In this document: positions 51,746-60,964 of the stretch, one piece after another | How positions within the stretch are numbered: the stretch's first letter is position 1 | Layout: every line of letters begins with the position of its first letter | Assembly: GCF_052065755.1 (NCBI RefSeq) | Contig: NZ_JBQHTK010000009.1 | Coordinates: 1-64,000 of the forward strand | DNA: 64,000 nt | Reading direction: 5' to 3' | From: Allocoprococcus sp004560705 | GTDB lineage: Bacteria > Bacillota > Clostridia > Lachnospirales > Lachnospiraceae | Notes under the pieces: generated by a model | Told to the model about the DNA's origin: nothing | Databases searched by the model: none | The model's input: the letters and a program-made list of their open reading frames with translations, nothing else | Translations under genes and position numbers: made by a program

Positions 51746-54088
51746 TCATAATTCATTAATTGTCTCTGTAATTGCCATATTCCGTATATTTTTTGTAGGA
51801 GCATAAACGGCAATAAAAGCTGAAGCAATAACAAACAATATAATAACAACAATAAGTGTCCCCGGAATATGCCATGCAATTCCAAAATGTCGGGTAATCA
51901 AGACATCATACATAAGTCTGCTTAACGGAAGCCCTGCAGCACATCCAACAATAAGACCTGAAATTGCATAAGTAAATGCTTCTGCAGAGATCATTTTCGT
52001 AAGCTGATGATCATCCATTCCGACAGCCCGCATGACCCCATATTGCCGGATTCGTGCAGATACGCTCATAGAAATACTGTTGATAATATAAAACACCGTA
52101 ATCATTGCAATAATTGTCATGAAACCATATCCAATAATCCTCGTTGCCCAATAAGTGGCGGTGGTTTCCTGATTGGACTTTCGATTATCTGTAAATATCT
52201 CTTCGTTGTCTGCAAAAGTACTGATCTGCTTAATGGTTTCTTCTGTTGCGCCACTTGTCAACTTCACATTGAGCATAGTATACTTCTGTTCCCCCAGTAA
52301 ATGTTCAAATGTTTCCTCAGAACATATCAGTATCATATCATCTGAAAACAATCCATCAGAGATTTCGCATGCAACTTCAACTTCTGTTCCAGCAATTTGA
52401 ATTGTATCTCCAACATGTAATGGATTATTTTTATTGCAAATCGTCATAACCTTTCCATTATCACCATAAATTTCAGAGATATTTCCTTGTACCACATCCT
52501 CGGCAGCACAATCAAGCATATAGCTATCATAAGATACCATATTCACACGATCCAGAGGTACTTGTGAAGAGGATGCTGGGATATCACCCAAATATGTATT
52601 TCCATAAACTTTAGAGACTCCCGGTATTTTTCCAATCTCGTTCACCAGTGATTTTTCGATCGTACAGGCATTTGCATATCCGTTGATGGTACAATCTGGC
52701 TGCCAGGATCGCAGCGATGGAAGAAGCGCACGGGCAAAGTCCATTCCCACTGAAAAACACAAAAACATAATAATACTGAGTGCAAAAGAACCTGTCATAA
52801 GTAACCAGTTTTTTCTGGACGACATTGCATGATGAACTCCCAATGATGATTCTATTTTCAAAAGTGATTTTTTTGCCGCATGATGCACGCTTATCTGTTT
52901 TTGTGTTCCACCCAAGACTGCCGCTGCCGGTGGTACTTTGGCGGCTCCCCTTGCAGGAGACTGGGCAGCCAGAAGAACTGTCACCAGTCCTACAAGTATC
53001 CCGCTTGTAATTCCGGCTATGCTTACTGCAAATACCGGCATAGTGGAAAACTCACCACCAATCCCATATCGCAAAATTGCGCACAAACCACTGCTGGTGA
53101 CAATTCCAAGAAGCACTCCTGCCGGAATTCCAAGTTTACACCAATTCAATGCCTCCAGACGAACAAACCGCATGATTTGCTGACGACTAGCACCAATACA
53201 GCGCATCATTCCAAAAAACTTTATTCTCTGGCTGATATTGCTATTCATGCTTCCCGAAATCATCAGTACACCAGCCAAAAGTACAAGAACAAACAAAACA
53301 GCCGCTATACTATACATATTTTTCATAGATTCATTTCTGCTGGCACCTGACATTCCCATCAAACCAGTATTTTCAGAAATCGTATCATCCGACAGATGAT
53401 ACTGTTGCTCTATTTCCGTTCTTGCTTTCGCTGCTTCCTTCGCACTTTGAAACTGTACATAAAAATTTGATGGAATACTGTCTATTCCGTTTTGCTCCAC
53501 AATATGATGAAATGCCTCTCTCGTCATATACACACCGACCAGATACGACTGACCCTGATAATATTCTGGATCATCCTCACCAAAACCAGAGATTGTATAC
53601 TCTGAATCTCCGGCAGGAGTACGAAGCATAACAGAATCACCAATTTTCAGATTCAAATAATCTCTCGCATTTGTCCCAAGCATGACTTCATACTCATTTT
53701 CAGGAAATTTCCCCTCTTTTAATCCATTCGAAATCTGTTCGATGTAAGAATCATCCGTGCCACACAGGACAGCCCTTTTTTCCCCGATAAAATAAGGTTG
53801 CTCTGCATTTATATTAAATACAGACGACCATCCTGTTGCTGTAACATCCGATCTTTGTCCTATCTCTGAAGCAATCTCATCCGATATATTTTCCAGCTGT
53901 ATATGCCAGTTTCCATGTTTATTCAACATACGTGATGTTTCTGTCCGCACCATCATGTCTGCCATACTGAAAACTACTGTTACCAGAAATACAGAAATAA
54001 TAATACAAAGCAAAGTCATACGATTTTGTTTTCTCCGCACTTTTGCAGAAATAGAAATCAGACTTAAATAGCTTTTCATGATTAGCAC
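51746..54088 (-). CDS. FtsX-type ABC permease
   Basis: 780 residues: TM1 near 25-45, a MacB-like extracytoplasmic domain (about 50-250), a three-TM FtsX unit (about 255-375), TM at about 430-450, a second extracytoplasmic domain (about 460-650) and a second FtsX unit ending at the C-terminus. It likely exports or expels peptides or lipid-like toxins with the ATPase upstream, whose stop it overlaps. The adjacent two-component system suggests induction by its substrate. Confidence 0.9.
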   Translation of the reverse strand: MLIMKSYLSLISISAKVRRKQNRMTLLCIIISVFLVTVVFSMADMMVRTETSRMLNKHGNWHIQLENISDEIASEIGQRSDVTATGWSSVFNINAEQPYFIGEKRAVLCGTDDSYIEQISNGLKEGKFPENEYEVMLGTNARDYLNLKIGDSVMLRTPAGDSEYTISGFGEDDPEYYQGQSYLVGVYMTREAFHHIVEQNGIDSIPSNFYVQFQSAKEAAKARTEIEQQYHLSDDTISENTGLMGMSGASRNESMKNMYSIAAVLFVLVLLAGVLMISGSMNSNISQRIKFFGMMRCIGASRQQIMRFVRLEALNWCKLGIPAGVLLGIVTSSGLCAILRYGIGGEFSTMPVFAVSIAGITSGILVGLVTVLLAAQSPARGAAKVPPAAAVLGGTQKQISVHHAAKKSLLKIESSLGVHHAMSSRKNWLLMTGSFALSIIMFLCFSVGMDFARALLPSLRSWQPDCTINGYANACTIEKSLVNEIGKIPGVSKVYGNTYLGDIPASSSQVPLDRVNMVSYDSYMLDCAAEDVVQGNISEIYGDNGKVMTICNKNNPLHVGDTIQIAGTEVEVACEISDGLFSDDMILICSEETFEHLLGEQKYTMLNVKLTSGATEETIKQISTFADNEEIFTDNRKSNQETTATYWATRIIGYGFMTIIAMITVFYIINSISMSVSARIRQYGVMRAVGMDDHQLTKMISAEAFTYAISGLIVGCAAGLPLSRLMYDVLITRHFGIAWHIPGTLIVVIILFVIASAFIAVYAPTKNIRNMAITETINEL

Positions 54089-54759
54089 CTCCCCAGATCC
54101 GTCAAAACGCCATCTGACACCTGAAGTACCCGGTCTGCAATCTGTGCAATACTCCGATTATGCGTAATCATAATAATTGTCTGTGCATATTTTTTGGATG
54201 CTTCTTTCAATAGAGCAATCACTTCACTGCTGTTTTGTGAATCCAGATTTCCGGTCGGCTCATCCGCAAGAATCAGAGACGGTCTCGTTAAAAGAGCCCT
54301 CCCGATTGCTACTCTTTGCTGCTGTCCACCAGACAACTGATTTGGCAGATGATTCCGTCGTTCTTTTAAATTCAATACAGTAAGTAATTCTTCCAGATAC
54401 TTTTTATTTGGTTTCTGATAATCCAGAAGCACAGGGAATATCATATTCTGTTCTACAGTTAATTCTGGAATCAGATTAAATGCCTGAAAAATGAAACCAA
54501 TATTCCGGCGGCGAAAAACTGTCAGTTTCCTTTCTCTCATGGAAAAGATATCCTTTCCATCAATATACACTTTCCCGGAAGTAGGTGTATCTAATGCCCC
54601 CAAGGTGTTGAGCAGCGTACTCTTTCCAGAACCAGATTCACCAACGACCGCCACAAATTCACCCTTAGGAACAGAAAAACTCACATTTTTCAAAGCCTGT
54701 ACAGCAGTCTCTCCACTGCCATACGTTTTACAAACAGATTTTACTTCTAATAAATCCAT
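54082..54759 (-). CDS. ABC exporter ATPase (LolD/MacB-type)
   Basis: 225 residues with Walker A GESGSGKSTLLN, Q-loop FQAFNLIPE, signature LSGGQQQRVAIGRAL, Walker B LILADEPTGNLDS and H-loop TH. It overlaps the permease start by 7 bp. Antimicrobial-peptide resistance transporters have this shape. Confidence 0.94.
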   Translation of the reverse strand: MDLLEVKSVCKTYGSGETAVQALKNVSFSVPKGEFVAVVGESGSGKSTLLNTLGALDTPTSGKVYIDGKDIFSMRERKLTVFRRRNIGFIFQAFNLIPELTVEQNMIFPVLLDYQKPNKKYLEELLTVLNLKERRNHLPNQLSGGQQQRVAIGRALLTRPSLILADEPTGNLDSQNSSEVIALLKEASKKYAQTIIMITHNRSIAQIADRVLQVSDGVLTDLGRC

Positions 54760-54834
54760 TAGATCAACACCTCTTTCTTTTTTTGATTTATTGGAAGAAT
54801 ATCATTGCCACCTTACTGTAGCATTACTGTAAAA

Positions 54835-55878
54835 CTACAATTTTGTAGGAATCAAAAAATTTATGATAAATATTGTTCCTTCCCCCAATGCACTATCCAC
54901 CTCAATCGTGCCATTATGTTCTTCAATAATCGCCTTTGCCAGTGGCAATCCAAGTCCCAGTCCCTGAATATCTTTTGAAAAACGACTACGATAAAACCGT
55001 TTAAAAATATGATGCAGATCTTCCGGATGAATCCCGCACCCGTTATCTTTTATCTGAATCTGAATCAAAGACGAAAACTGTCTCCATTCTATATGAACAA
55101 AATCACCCTCTTTTATATGATCCAGTGCATTTTTTACAATATTATCAATTGCTTCCATCATCCAGTCCCGATCACAATAAAGCATAAGAGAATCATCACC
55201 AGTAAAAGTAAGTGTTTTTCGATCCTGTTTGGCTCTATATGCAAAATGAAGTTCTACATCTTTCATTAGATCCTCCACATTTTCCATACGTTTTTCAAAG
55301 ACAATGGAACCGGCATCCAGCTTTGTTATTTTCAAAAGGTTCTGCACCAGAGTCTCCATCCGGTCAAGCTCTTTCTCTGACAATGAAGCAAACTCCTGAA
55401 TGTCAGATATACATTTTACTTCCTCTTGCATTAACCCATTATAAATATTCAATGCTGCCAACGGTGTTTTCAACTGGTGAGAAATATTCGATATGGTATT
55501 TTTCAAAAATTCTTTTTCTCTGTTTTCGTTTGACGCCTGGGCACTTAACACGGCTGCCAGAGTATTTACAGAATGAAAAAGTCTGTATATTTCCCCTTCC
55601 TCGTCACAGGCAATTCTAGCATCTATATCTCCATCCAGAAATGCATTAATCTGATCCACTGCATTTTCCAACATCCGGTTTTGTCTGCTAAAGTACCGGT
55701 AACATAAACCCAATACCATCAAAAGCAACAAAAGAAAAAGGATAAAAATCAATATTAAAGCACGAAGATTTCTAGAAAGAAACCAGACTCCTATCTCCGT
55801 TAACAGGCAAAAGCTTCCCACAACGCCTACTATCGCATAAAACAAATACTTAATTTCTCGATTTGCTATTATTTTCAT
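54835..55878 (-). CDS. Two-TM sensor histidine kinase
   Basis: About 347 residues: two TM segments (about 15-62) with almost no extracytoplasmic loop, HAMP, HisKA with ISHQLKTPLAALN, and HATPase_c with GLGLGLPLAKAI. The short sensor resembles intramembrane kinases that sense through an ABC transporter. The start at 55878 or 55881 lies just after the regulator stop, with GAGGATT ahead. Confidence 0.9.
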   Translation of the reverse strand: MKIIANREIKYLFYAIVGVVGSFCLLTEIGVWFLSRNLRALILIFILFLLLLLMVLGLCYRYFSRQNRMLENAVDQINAFLDGDIDARIACDEEGEIYRLFHSVNTLAAVLSAQASNENREKEFLKNTISNISHQLKTPLAALNIYNGLMQEEVKCISDIQEFASLSEKELDRMETLVQNLLKITKLDAGSIVFEKRMENVEDLMKDVELHFAYRAKQDRKTLTFTGDDSLMLYCDRDWMMEAIDNIVKNALDHIKEGDFVHIEWRQFSSLIQIQIKDNGCGIHPEDLHHIFKRFYRSRFSKDIQGLGLGLPLAKAIIEEHNGTIEVDSALGEGTIFIINFLIPTKL

Positions 55879-55886
55879 CATAATCC

Positions 55887-56573
55887 TCAGGAATTCACAT
55901 TCCATTTATATCCCATCCCGCGAACCGTCACAATCATTTCCGGTTTTCCAGGATCATTTTCCACTTTCATACGAAGCCTACGAATATATACAGTCAGAGT
56001 ATTATTATCGACATAGTTACCATCGCAATCCCACAACTGATCAAGGATCTGATCTTTAGAAAGCACTATATTCGCATTCTTCATAAAATAGCAGAGCATC
56101 TTATATTCAACCGCAGTCAGTTCTAATAATTCTCCATTTTTATAAGCCAGACCCTTCAATAAAAGCACTTTTATCCCATTTGACTGAAGTTCTGTATCTG
56201 CCTGTCCAAAATTTTTTGTCCGCCTGAGCAGAGCATTTACTCTGGAAATTAAGACACCCAATTTAAATGGTTTTGTAATATAATCGTCACCGCCTATATC
56301 AAGCCCCATCATAATATTGGTTTCCTCATCAGAAGCAGTCAGAAATATAATCGGCACTTTGGAACACTGCCGAACTTTCCTACAGAAATCGAAACCAGAA
56401 CCATCCGGAAGTGAAACGTCTAAGATTAGCAAATCATATTTACCATCATCCCAGATCACATCCGCCTCTTTCAAAGTCCTTGCGACATCTACAGAAAAAT
56501 CCTGCTTTTTCAAAGCATATGTAAGCCCGGTTATGAGACTTAAGTCGTCTTCAAGAAGTAATATTCTATTCAT
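55887..56573 (-). CDS. OmpR-family response regulator
   Basis: 228 residues from the ATG at 56573 (GAGAAG ahead; the longer frame upstream has no ribosome site). Receiver with LLEDD, phospho-Asp in LLILDVSLPDG, Lys in DDYITKPF, then a winged helix ending VRGMGYKWNV. First gene of the regulator-kinase-ATPase-permease operon. Confidence 0.93.
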   Translation of the reverse strand: MNRILLLEDDLSLITGLTYALKKQDFSVDVARTLKEADVIWDDGKYDLLILDVSLPDGSGFDFCRKVRQCSKVPIIFLTASDEETNIMMGLDIGGDDYITKPFKLGVLISRVNALLRRTKNFGQADTELQSNGIKVLLLKGLAYKNGELLELTAVEYKMLCYFMKNANIVLSKDQILDQLWDCDGNYVDNNTLTVYIRRLRMKVENDPGKPEMIVTVRGMGYKWNVNS

Positions 56574-57369
56574 CGTTCTTCTCATCTCCCAGTAATAAAA
56601 AATGAATGTTAAGCGTATATACCCACTTCTATTATACTTCTCAATTATTGAAAGGCAACTTACAGAAATGTAGGAATCCCATTTCCTGTTATTCATAAAA
56701 CCTGATAAAAGTTATAGTTCAAAGTAAAAGCATTTACATATGAGGAAATCTACTTTCCTAAATATACACTTTATCAAAAATCTATTCTTGATAAACAGGT
56801 AGAACACACATAATAAATGCCAGATTTCAGAAACGCAAAAGAGCACTCCCGAACAATCAACTCCATTTTATTGAAGCCACACATGCTACAAACACTACAA
56901 ACAAAATGAAAGCTACTGATATCCACCATTATCTACATGAAAGTAAAACTGTAAGAGGTGTAGATTCCGACAGTAACTAAACGCTTACAATGAATTTTAT
57001 TGTTGTTCAAAAGCAAGGCTTTATCTCAACACACAACCAAAATCGATTACAGATTCTCTTTATAGTGTTTATAGCTTCCAACCGGATTATCAATCCATAG
57101 CTAAAAGCACAATAAAAACTCTCAACCCCCAAAGAAAAGAAAGAAATTTTGCCGTTTCGTTACAATACTCAAAATCGCTGCATCCCATTAAATATAAGGG
57201 ATACAGCGATTTTATTTTACTAACGGTCAAAGATACAAGTTTTTTTATCACAAATAAGAACATTAAGCAAAATAATTTTTCTCTCCCATTTCTTGCAAAC
57301 GGTATTTTTAGTGTTCTTACAAATAAGTTTATATAAAATTCTTTGATAATAACACTCTTCACAAATATA
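56574..57369. other. Noncoding gap upstream of the two-component operon
   Basis: About 800 bp of AT-rich DNA. A terminator stem lies at 57171-57213. I found no supported gene; a 90-residue frame at 57090-57362 spans the terminator and is rejected. Confidence 0.5.
57171..57213. terminator. Strong bidirectional terminator
   Basis: AAAATCGCTGCATCCC and GGGATACAGCGATTTT pair with one mismatch around an 11-nt loop; A/T tracts on both sides. It separates the HicA-like gene from the resistance operon. Confidence 0.8.
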
Positions 57370-58776
57370 TTAAAGCATATCAGTCTTTATTTCTGAAGCA
57401 AGATTTCCTCCGCCATGTTTACTGTCACTACCAGATGCTGCCATTGTAAATAGATATCTGGGATCTCCATTATATGTAAGTTTATAATGACCACCCTCTT
57501 TAGTAATGACAAAACCAAACTCTTTTAAATCCCGTTTTAAACTTTCTCCAACTTTTGTATAGCCTTTTAATATTCGTTTAATGTCTTCTCGTTTTTTATT
57601 TAAAGCACCGGTAGGTTCGTTACATTCCAAAATATCTTGTAGTATATGTTCTTTACGAGTTTTCTTTTTTACATGATTAAGTTGGTTATCAAGTATCTCC
57701 AATATCTGATCCTTAATTTCTCCTTCATAAAGTTCATCTTCTATGCCGTAATACAACAGAGGTACTTCTGTAACTCGTTCATACTTTCCTCTAAGTCCCT
57801 GGTTTTCAGCTTGCAATGCCATTATACGATTATTCAATTCCTCGATTGTATGCTCTTTTTCCTCAAGTTCTTCAGCGAAATTATCGTAAACTTCAAACAC
57901 TTCATTTTCAGCTTGGGCTTTCTTTTCAGTAGCACTTGCATATCGTAATTTTAATAGTTCATTCTGAACGCCTTCCCAAGTCATCATTCTATCACGGGCC
58001 TGCTGATTAACATATCGACAAACAATAGCTACAATTCGGTCTATCAATATTTCTTCTCGCCCTTCGTATTTACCTGTCGAAATTATTTTATGTGATGCAG
58101 AACTACTTGGATAATAAATACCAACACTTCCATGATGAGAATTTTTTCCACAGCAAGTTTCTCTAAGAATTTTTGATACATCTGCATCCTCTTCTATAAG
58201 TACATGAGCAACTCCACGTAACCTATATGACAATTCCTTAACTTTGAATGGATATCGCCCCCAAGATTTTGTCACATATATTACAGGCATAGAATATATG
58301 ACATTTCTGCATATGATATTTTCTATAGTTTTATAATTTTCTTTAGTGATTGAAATTGGCTGAGCACTTATTTGCATATCACCATCAGTTCCCACATAAT
58401 CTTTATCAAGTAACATATTAACAATAACCGGTGGTTTAAACTTAGGAACAAAGCCAATCGTATCGACAGTCGCTTCTCTATCTAATTTAATTGAAAAGAT
58501 ATGTGTATTAAAATTCACAACGATATCTGTGTTCCATATAATATTGTTTTCATCTAGCTGATGAAATCGAATAGCAACAGTATTATACGTACGAATTTCT
58601 TCAATTGCTAAAGATAAATTTCCCTCTTCAAATTTTATGTTTCTCGTTTTTCCATCCCATGTCAGACTATTTATTTTATTATGAGGGCTACCTTGATTCC
58701 ATTCAATTACAAGTTTAATCAACTCATCTTGCGTTAAAGATTCCTTTACTGAAAAAGTTGCAGAATAAATTTGCAT
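57370..58776 (-). CDS. Unknown protein with coiled coil and HicA-like C-terminus
   Basis: 468 residues. The N-terminal 260 residues are mixed alpha-beta and unrecognised. A coiled coil follows (about 272-332, EELEEKEHTIEELNNRIMAL). The last 70 residues resemble a HicA/dsRNA-binding-type fold: LKRDLKEFGFVITKEGGHYK then GGGNLASEIK. In HicA a catalytic His sits in the equivalent G-x-H. A large unknown domain joined to an RNA-acting tail, next to a regulator cluster, suggests a defence or toxin role; unproven. Confidence 0.72.
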   Translation of the reverse strand: MQIYSATFSVKESLTQDELIKLVIEWNQGSPHNKINSLTWDGKTRNIKFEEGNLSLAIEEIRTYNTVAIRFHQLDENNIIWNTDIVVNFNTHIFSIKLDREATVDTIGFVPKFKPPVIVNMLLDKDYVGTDGDMQISAQPISITKENYKTIENIICRNVIYSMPVIYVTKSWGRYPFKVKELSYRLRGVAHVLIEEDADVSKILRETCCGKNSHHGSVGIYYPSSSASHKIISTGKYEGREEILIDRIVAIVCRYVNQQARDRMMTWEGVQNELLKLRYASATEKKAQAENEVFEVYDNFAEELEEKEHTIEELNNRIMALQAENQGLRGKYERVTEVPLLYYGIEDELYEGEIKDQILEILDNQLNHVKKKTRKEHILQDILECNEPTGALNKKREDIKRILKGYTKVGESLKRDLKEFGFVITKEGGHYKLTYNGDPRYLFTMAASGSDSKHGGGNLASEIKTDML

Positions 58777-59337
58777 AAAACAGAAAACCTTCTTTCTTTT
58801 GTAAATAATATTTCAGAATTACATTGTTACATGCTATTGAAAAACTATGTTTAATCATATAAACAATTCTACCATATAACGACTTTTCTCACTAGTCAAA
58901 AAATTCTAACCATTTTATTAATAATATCGTTTAACCCTGTTCCAATCGTGAAAATGGAGTCAGGTACCATAAAGCTTTCAAAACGAAGTGCAAAATCAAC
59001 AGCAGACAATGTGATTTATACCATTTCCAAACGGTTAAATAAATCTGTTTTAATCCGACAAATTAAGCCGCGTTTAATTTGTCGAACAATACGGTGCATT
59101 CTATATCCCTTTTAGACTTAATTGATATCTCCTATCATTAAAAACTTCTTTCATGTTATATTCAAACATGTCATACAGTTGCCATATTTCACATTTGTAA
59201 CTGCCAAATAATACTGCGGTCAAATTTATGGATTCTTCAAGATACTTTTCCTAACTATTATCAGACTCTGCAAAGTACAATCCCCTCGAAAACCTAATTG
59301 TTTCCGAGGGGATTATACTATAAAAAAATAACATTTC
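58777..59337. other. Noncoding gap with a terminator
   Basis: 560 bp. A short stretch on the plus strand (from about 58953, SGTIKLSKRSAKSTADN) looks like a gene remnant but has no clear family. The stem AATCCCCTCG (59279-59288) with CGAGGGGATT (59305-59314) ends the zinc-protein operon. Confidence 0.5.
59279..59314 (-). terminator. Terminator of the XRE-zinc protein operon
   Basis: A perfect 10-bp stem with a 16-nt loop, 24 bp after the zinc-protein stop. Confidence 0.72.
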
Positions 59338-59634
59338 TTATTTTTCACAAGTCTTCTGCTTATTTGCAGACACTAATGTTACCCCACCTTTTAACGAAAA
59401 CTCCTCCGTTCTTTTATTACATGCTTCACAAGCAGGGATAATTTTCTCTCCACTGACATTCGGATTATATACATGTGCACCTAATGTTGCATCATTATTA
59501 CATCCCAAAATTGAACATTTCTCAGGCCATGGTTTTCCAGAATTATTAATCCAATGGTTTTTCCACGAACCACATTTACACTCTCTGTTTTTTGTTCCAA
59601 TTTTATTTTTCCAACCGTGACAAGTAACGTCCAT
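59338..59634 (-). CDS. Small HNH-like zinc protein
   Basis: 98 residues with eight Cys or so: CHGWKN, CKCGSW, CSILGCNNDATLGAHV and IIPACEACNKR. The Cys2...His...Cys2 layout resembles a treble-clef HNH domain, although the catalytic His-Asn-His is not complete. It starts 2 bp after the XRE gene. Conserved hypothetical in my judgement; nuclease activity uncertain. Confidence 0.68.
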   Translation of the reverse strand: MDVTCHGWKNKIGTKNRECKCGSWKNHWINNSGKPWPEKCSILGCNNDATLGAHVYNPNVSGEKIIPACEACNKRTEEFSLKGGVTLVSANKQKTCEK

Positions 59635-59636
59635 AA

Positions 59637-60398
59637 CTATATTCCTCCAACATTTAAATTTTCTTGAACAAGCTGCTTTTTGATTTCTTCTATGATTTCT
59701 TCCTCATTCAGATCAATGCCTTTTTTTTCATATTCTGCAACCATCATTTGAATTCGTTCTTTTAAGTTATTATTTCGTTCATCACGTTTATTTTTCTTTT
59801 GTGTTTTAATTTCAATACAACGATTTAAAAATGCTTGATAGTCCGCCTCATCATATGAGTCAGGTTTTTCAAGTAAATCATGAAATGTTTTAAACATATT
59901 TGCAAAATATGATTTTTGACTTTCTTTAATATCTTCTATTTCCCTTATATTATTAAGGTAAATAAAATACTCTACTAGATGCAGAAATATTTCATTCTCG
60001 TGATAATTAGAAATAAGGATATTAATAAAAGTATAAACATCTTTATTCCAATCATCTGTTTTGAAATCTTTTGTCATATTACGTACTATTAATGAAACAT
60101 AATCTGCTGCTTCTGGACTCAAATCGCTTGTTCCATATTTTTGATCTCTATTTAAAAGATTTTCAATTTGTTGCAAATTACGTTCAAATTCCTTTGCAGA
60201 AAAATCTTGAACACTAAATAATCTTTTAAAAATAATATTATATCGCTCTTTTGGGATTACCTGTCCACTCTCAAACATCTCTATGTATGTATCTAAAGTT
60301 GGTCTGGATAATCCTATTCTTTCTGCAAATTCTTTTTGCGTAATCCCAACATTTTTTAAATATTTCTTAATATTATCCATATCATTTATGCAAGGCAT
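59637..60398 (-). CDS. XRE-family regulator with helical C-terminal domain
   Basis: 253 residues. HTH at 15-45 (GITQKEFAERIGLSRPTLDT), then a helical domain and a C-terminal coiled coil rich in Lys/Glu. It has its own AT-rich start region, 22 bp behind the 45-residue gene. Probably controls this cluster. Confidence 0.82.
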   Translation of the reverse strand: MPCINDMDNIKKYLKNVGITQKEFAERIGLSRPTLDTYIEMFESGQVIPKERYNIIFKRLFSVQDFSAKEFERNLQQIENLLNRDQKYGTSDLSPEAADYVSLIVRNMTKDFKTDDWNKDVYTFINILISNYHENEIFLHLVEYFIYLNNIREIEDIKESQKSYFANMFKTFHDLLEKPDSYDEADYQAFLNRCIEIKTQKKNKRDERNNNLKERIQMMVAEYEKKGIDLNEEEIIEEIKKQLVQENLNVGGI

Positions 60399-60420
60399 AA
60401 ATGATATGCCTCGCCACTCC

Positions 60421-60558
60421 TTATTTTGTCTTTTTTGATGCTCTCTGTGCTAACGCACTTCCAGCTGCAGTTTTAGATTTTGCACTTGTACGCCCATCTC
60501 TAAGAACCGCTGACGCTGCTGAGGCTGCACGTTTCGAAGTCTGTTTACTATTCTTCAT
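60421..60558 (-). CDS. Small basic Ala/Ser/Lys-rich protein (45 aa)
   Basis: Encodes 45 residues including KRAASAASAVLRDGRTSAKS and KTAAGSALAQR, with GGAGGAG 8 bases before the ATG. The pattern of a conserved LRDGRTS and AGSALAQR recurs in small bacterial proteins of unknown role. Highly basic, so nucleic-acid binding is likely. First gene of the cluster at the element end. Confidence 0.78.
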   Translation of the reverse strand: MKNSKQTSKRAASAASAVLRDGRTSAKSKTAAGSALAQRASKKTK

Positions 60559-60663
60559 TGAATTCTCCTCCTCTATCAATACTCAATAAAAAAAGAAAGC
60601 ACTTGACAAAACCCGCATCCCACGTCAAAATATATTTGGTTCGTATTCCTTCGAGGGATACTT

Positions 60664-60688
60664 GGTCTTGCATAGCAAGACCTTTTTT
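60664..60688 (+). terminator. Plus-strand terminator near the element end
   Basis: GGTCTTGC, a 3-nt loop, GCAAGACC and six T. It points out of the element, though no plus-strand gene precedes it. Confidence 0.72.
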
Positions 60689-60710
60689 ATTGGCAATTCA
60701 ATTATATGTG

Positions 60711-60755
60711 TTTTTACATATTTTGTAAAGGTTTTATTTTTACATATTTTGTAAA
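60711..60755. repeat. Tandem 19-bp repeats next to the element end
   Basis: TTTTTACATATTTTGTAAA occurs at 60711-60729 and 60737-60755, 26 bp apart; each contains the dyad TTTAC-N7-GTAAA. They lie 66-110 bp inside the attachment core and may bind a regulator or accessory recombination factor. Confidence 0.72.
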
Positions 60756-60803
60756 TTTTTACTTTTCATTCCATATTTTATTTTACCGTCCACACAAACC
60801 GTT

Positions 60804-60935
60804 CTATTTTATCACTACCATATGTACAGTACTCTTACTAATCCCAAATTGTTTTGCCGCCTGCCTTACCGTTGAGTTATTTTCTATGATATAATTTGCA
60901 ATCTCCACGGCCCTCTTTGCAATATAATCCTTCAA
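60804..60935 (-). pseudogene. spoIIID: N-terminal half of interrupted spoIIID
   Basis: Starts with TTG at 60935 behind GGGGGA. The first 38 codons (KDYIAKRAVEIANYI ... QFGISKSTVH) are the conserved N-terminal part of SpoIIID, including the helix-turn-helix. After the core repeat the frame enters element DNA and stops after five foreign codons, giving a 43-residue product without the C-terminal DNA-contacting helix. In intact form SpoIIID is the mother-cell regulator needed for sigK expression. Excision restores the missing 47 codons. Confidence 0.95.
60821..60826. other. Element attachment core, right end
   Basis: TATGTA on plus. Chromosomal side: CAGTACTCTTAC (spoIIID). Element side: the inverted-repeat end CACTACCA. 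Crossover TG at 60823-60824 expected. Confidence 0.82.
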
Positions 60936-60964
60936 AAAAATCCCCCTGCAAACATTGTTTTTAC

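Larger units (their letters stand above)
41597..60826. mobile_element. 19.2-kb skin-like element interrupting spoIIID
   Basis: The element is bounded by direct repeats of TATGTA (plus strand) at 41597-41602 and 60821-60826; removal deletes 19,224 bp. Its inner ends are imperfect inverted repeats, TGGTCGTTATTA and TGGTAGTGATAA, read inward from the core. Contents in order: serine recombinase, PHP-ATPase, RloB/AbiLii, AbiLi, small protein, VapE, CHC2 primase, ABC exporter with two-component system, and the HicA-like/zinc/XRE/basic-peptide cluster. No phage structural or conjugation genes are present, so it resembles a satellite or mobilisable island with primase-helicase. Confidence 0.93.

Noticed and set aside
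57090..57362. 90-residue minus-strand frame
   Set aside because: It crosses a strong terminator and has low-complexity composition.
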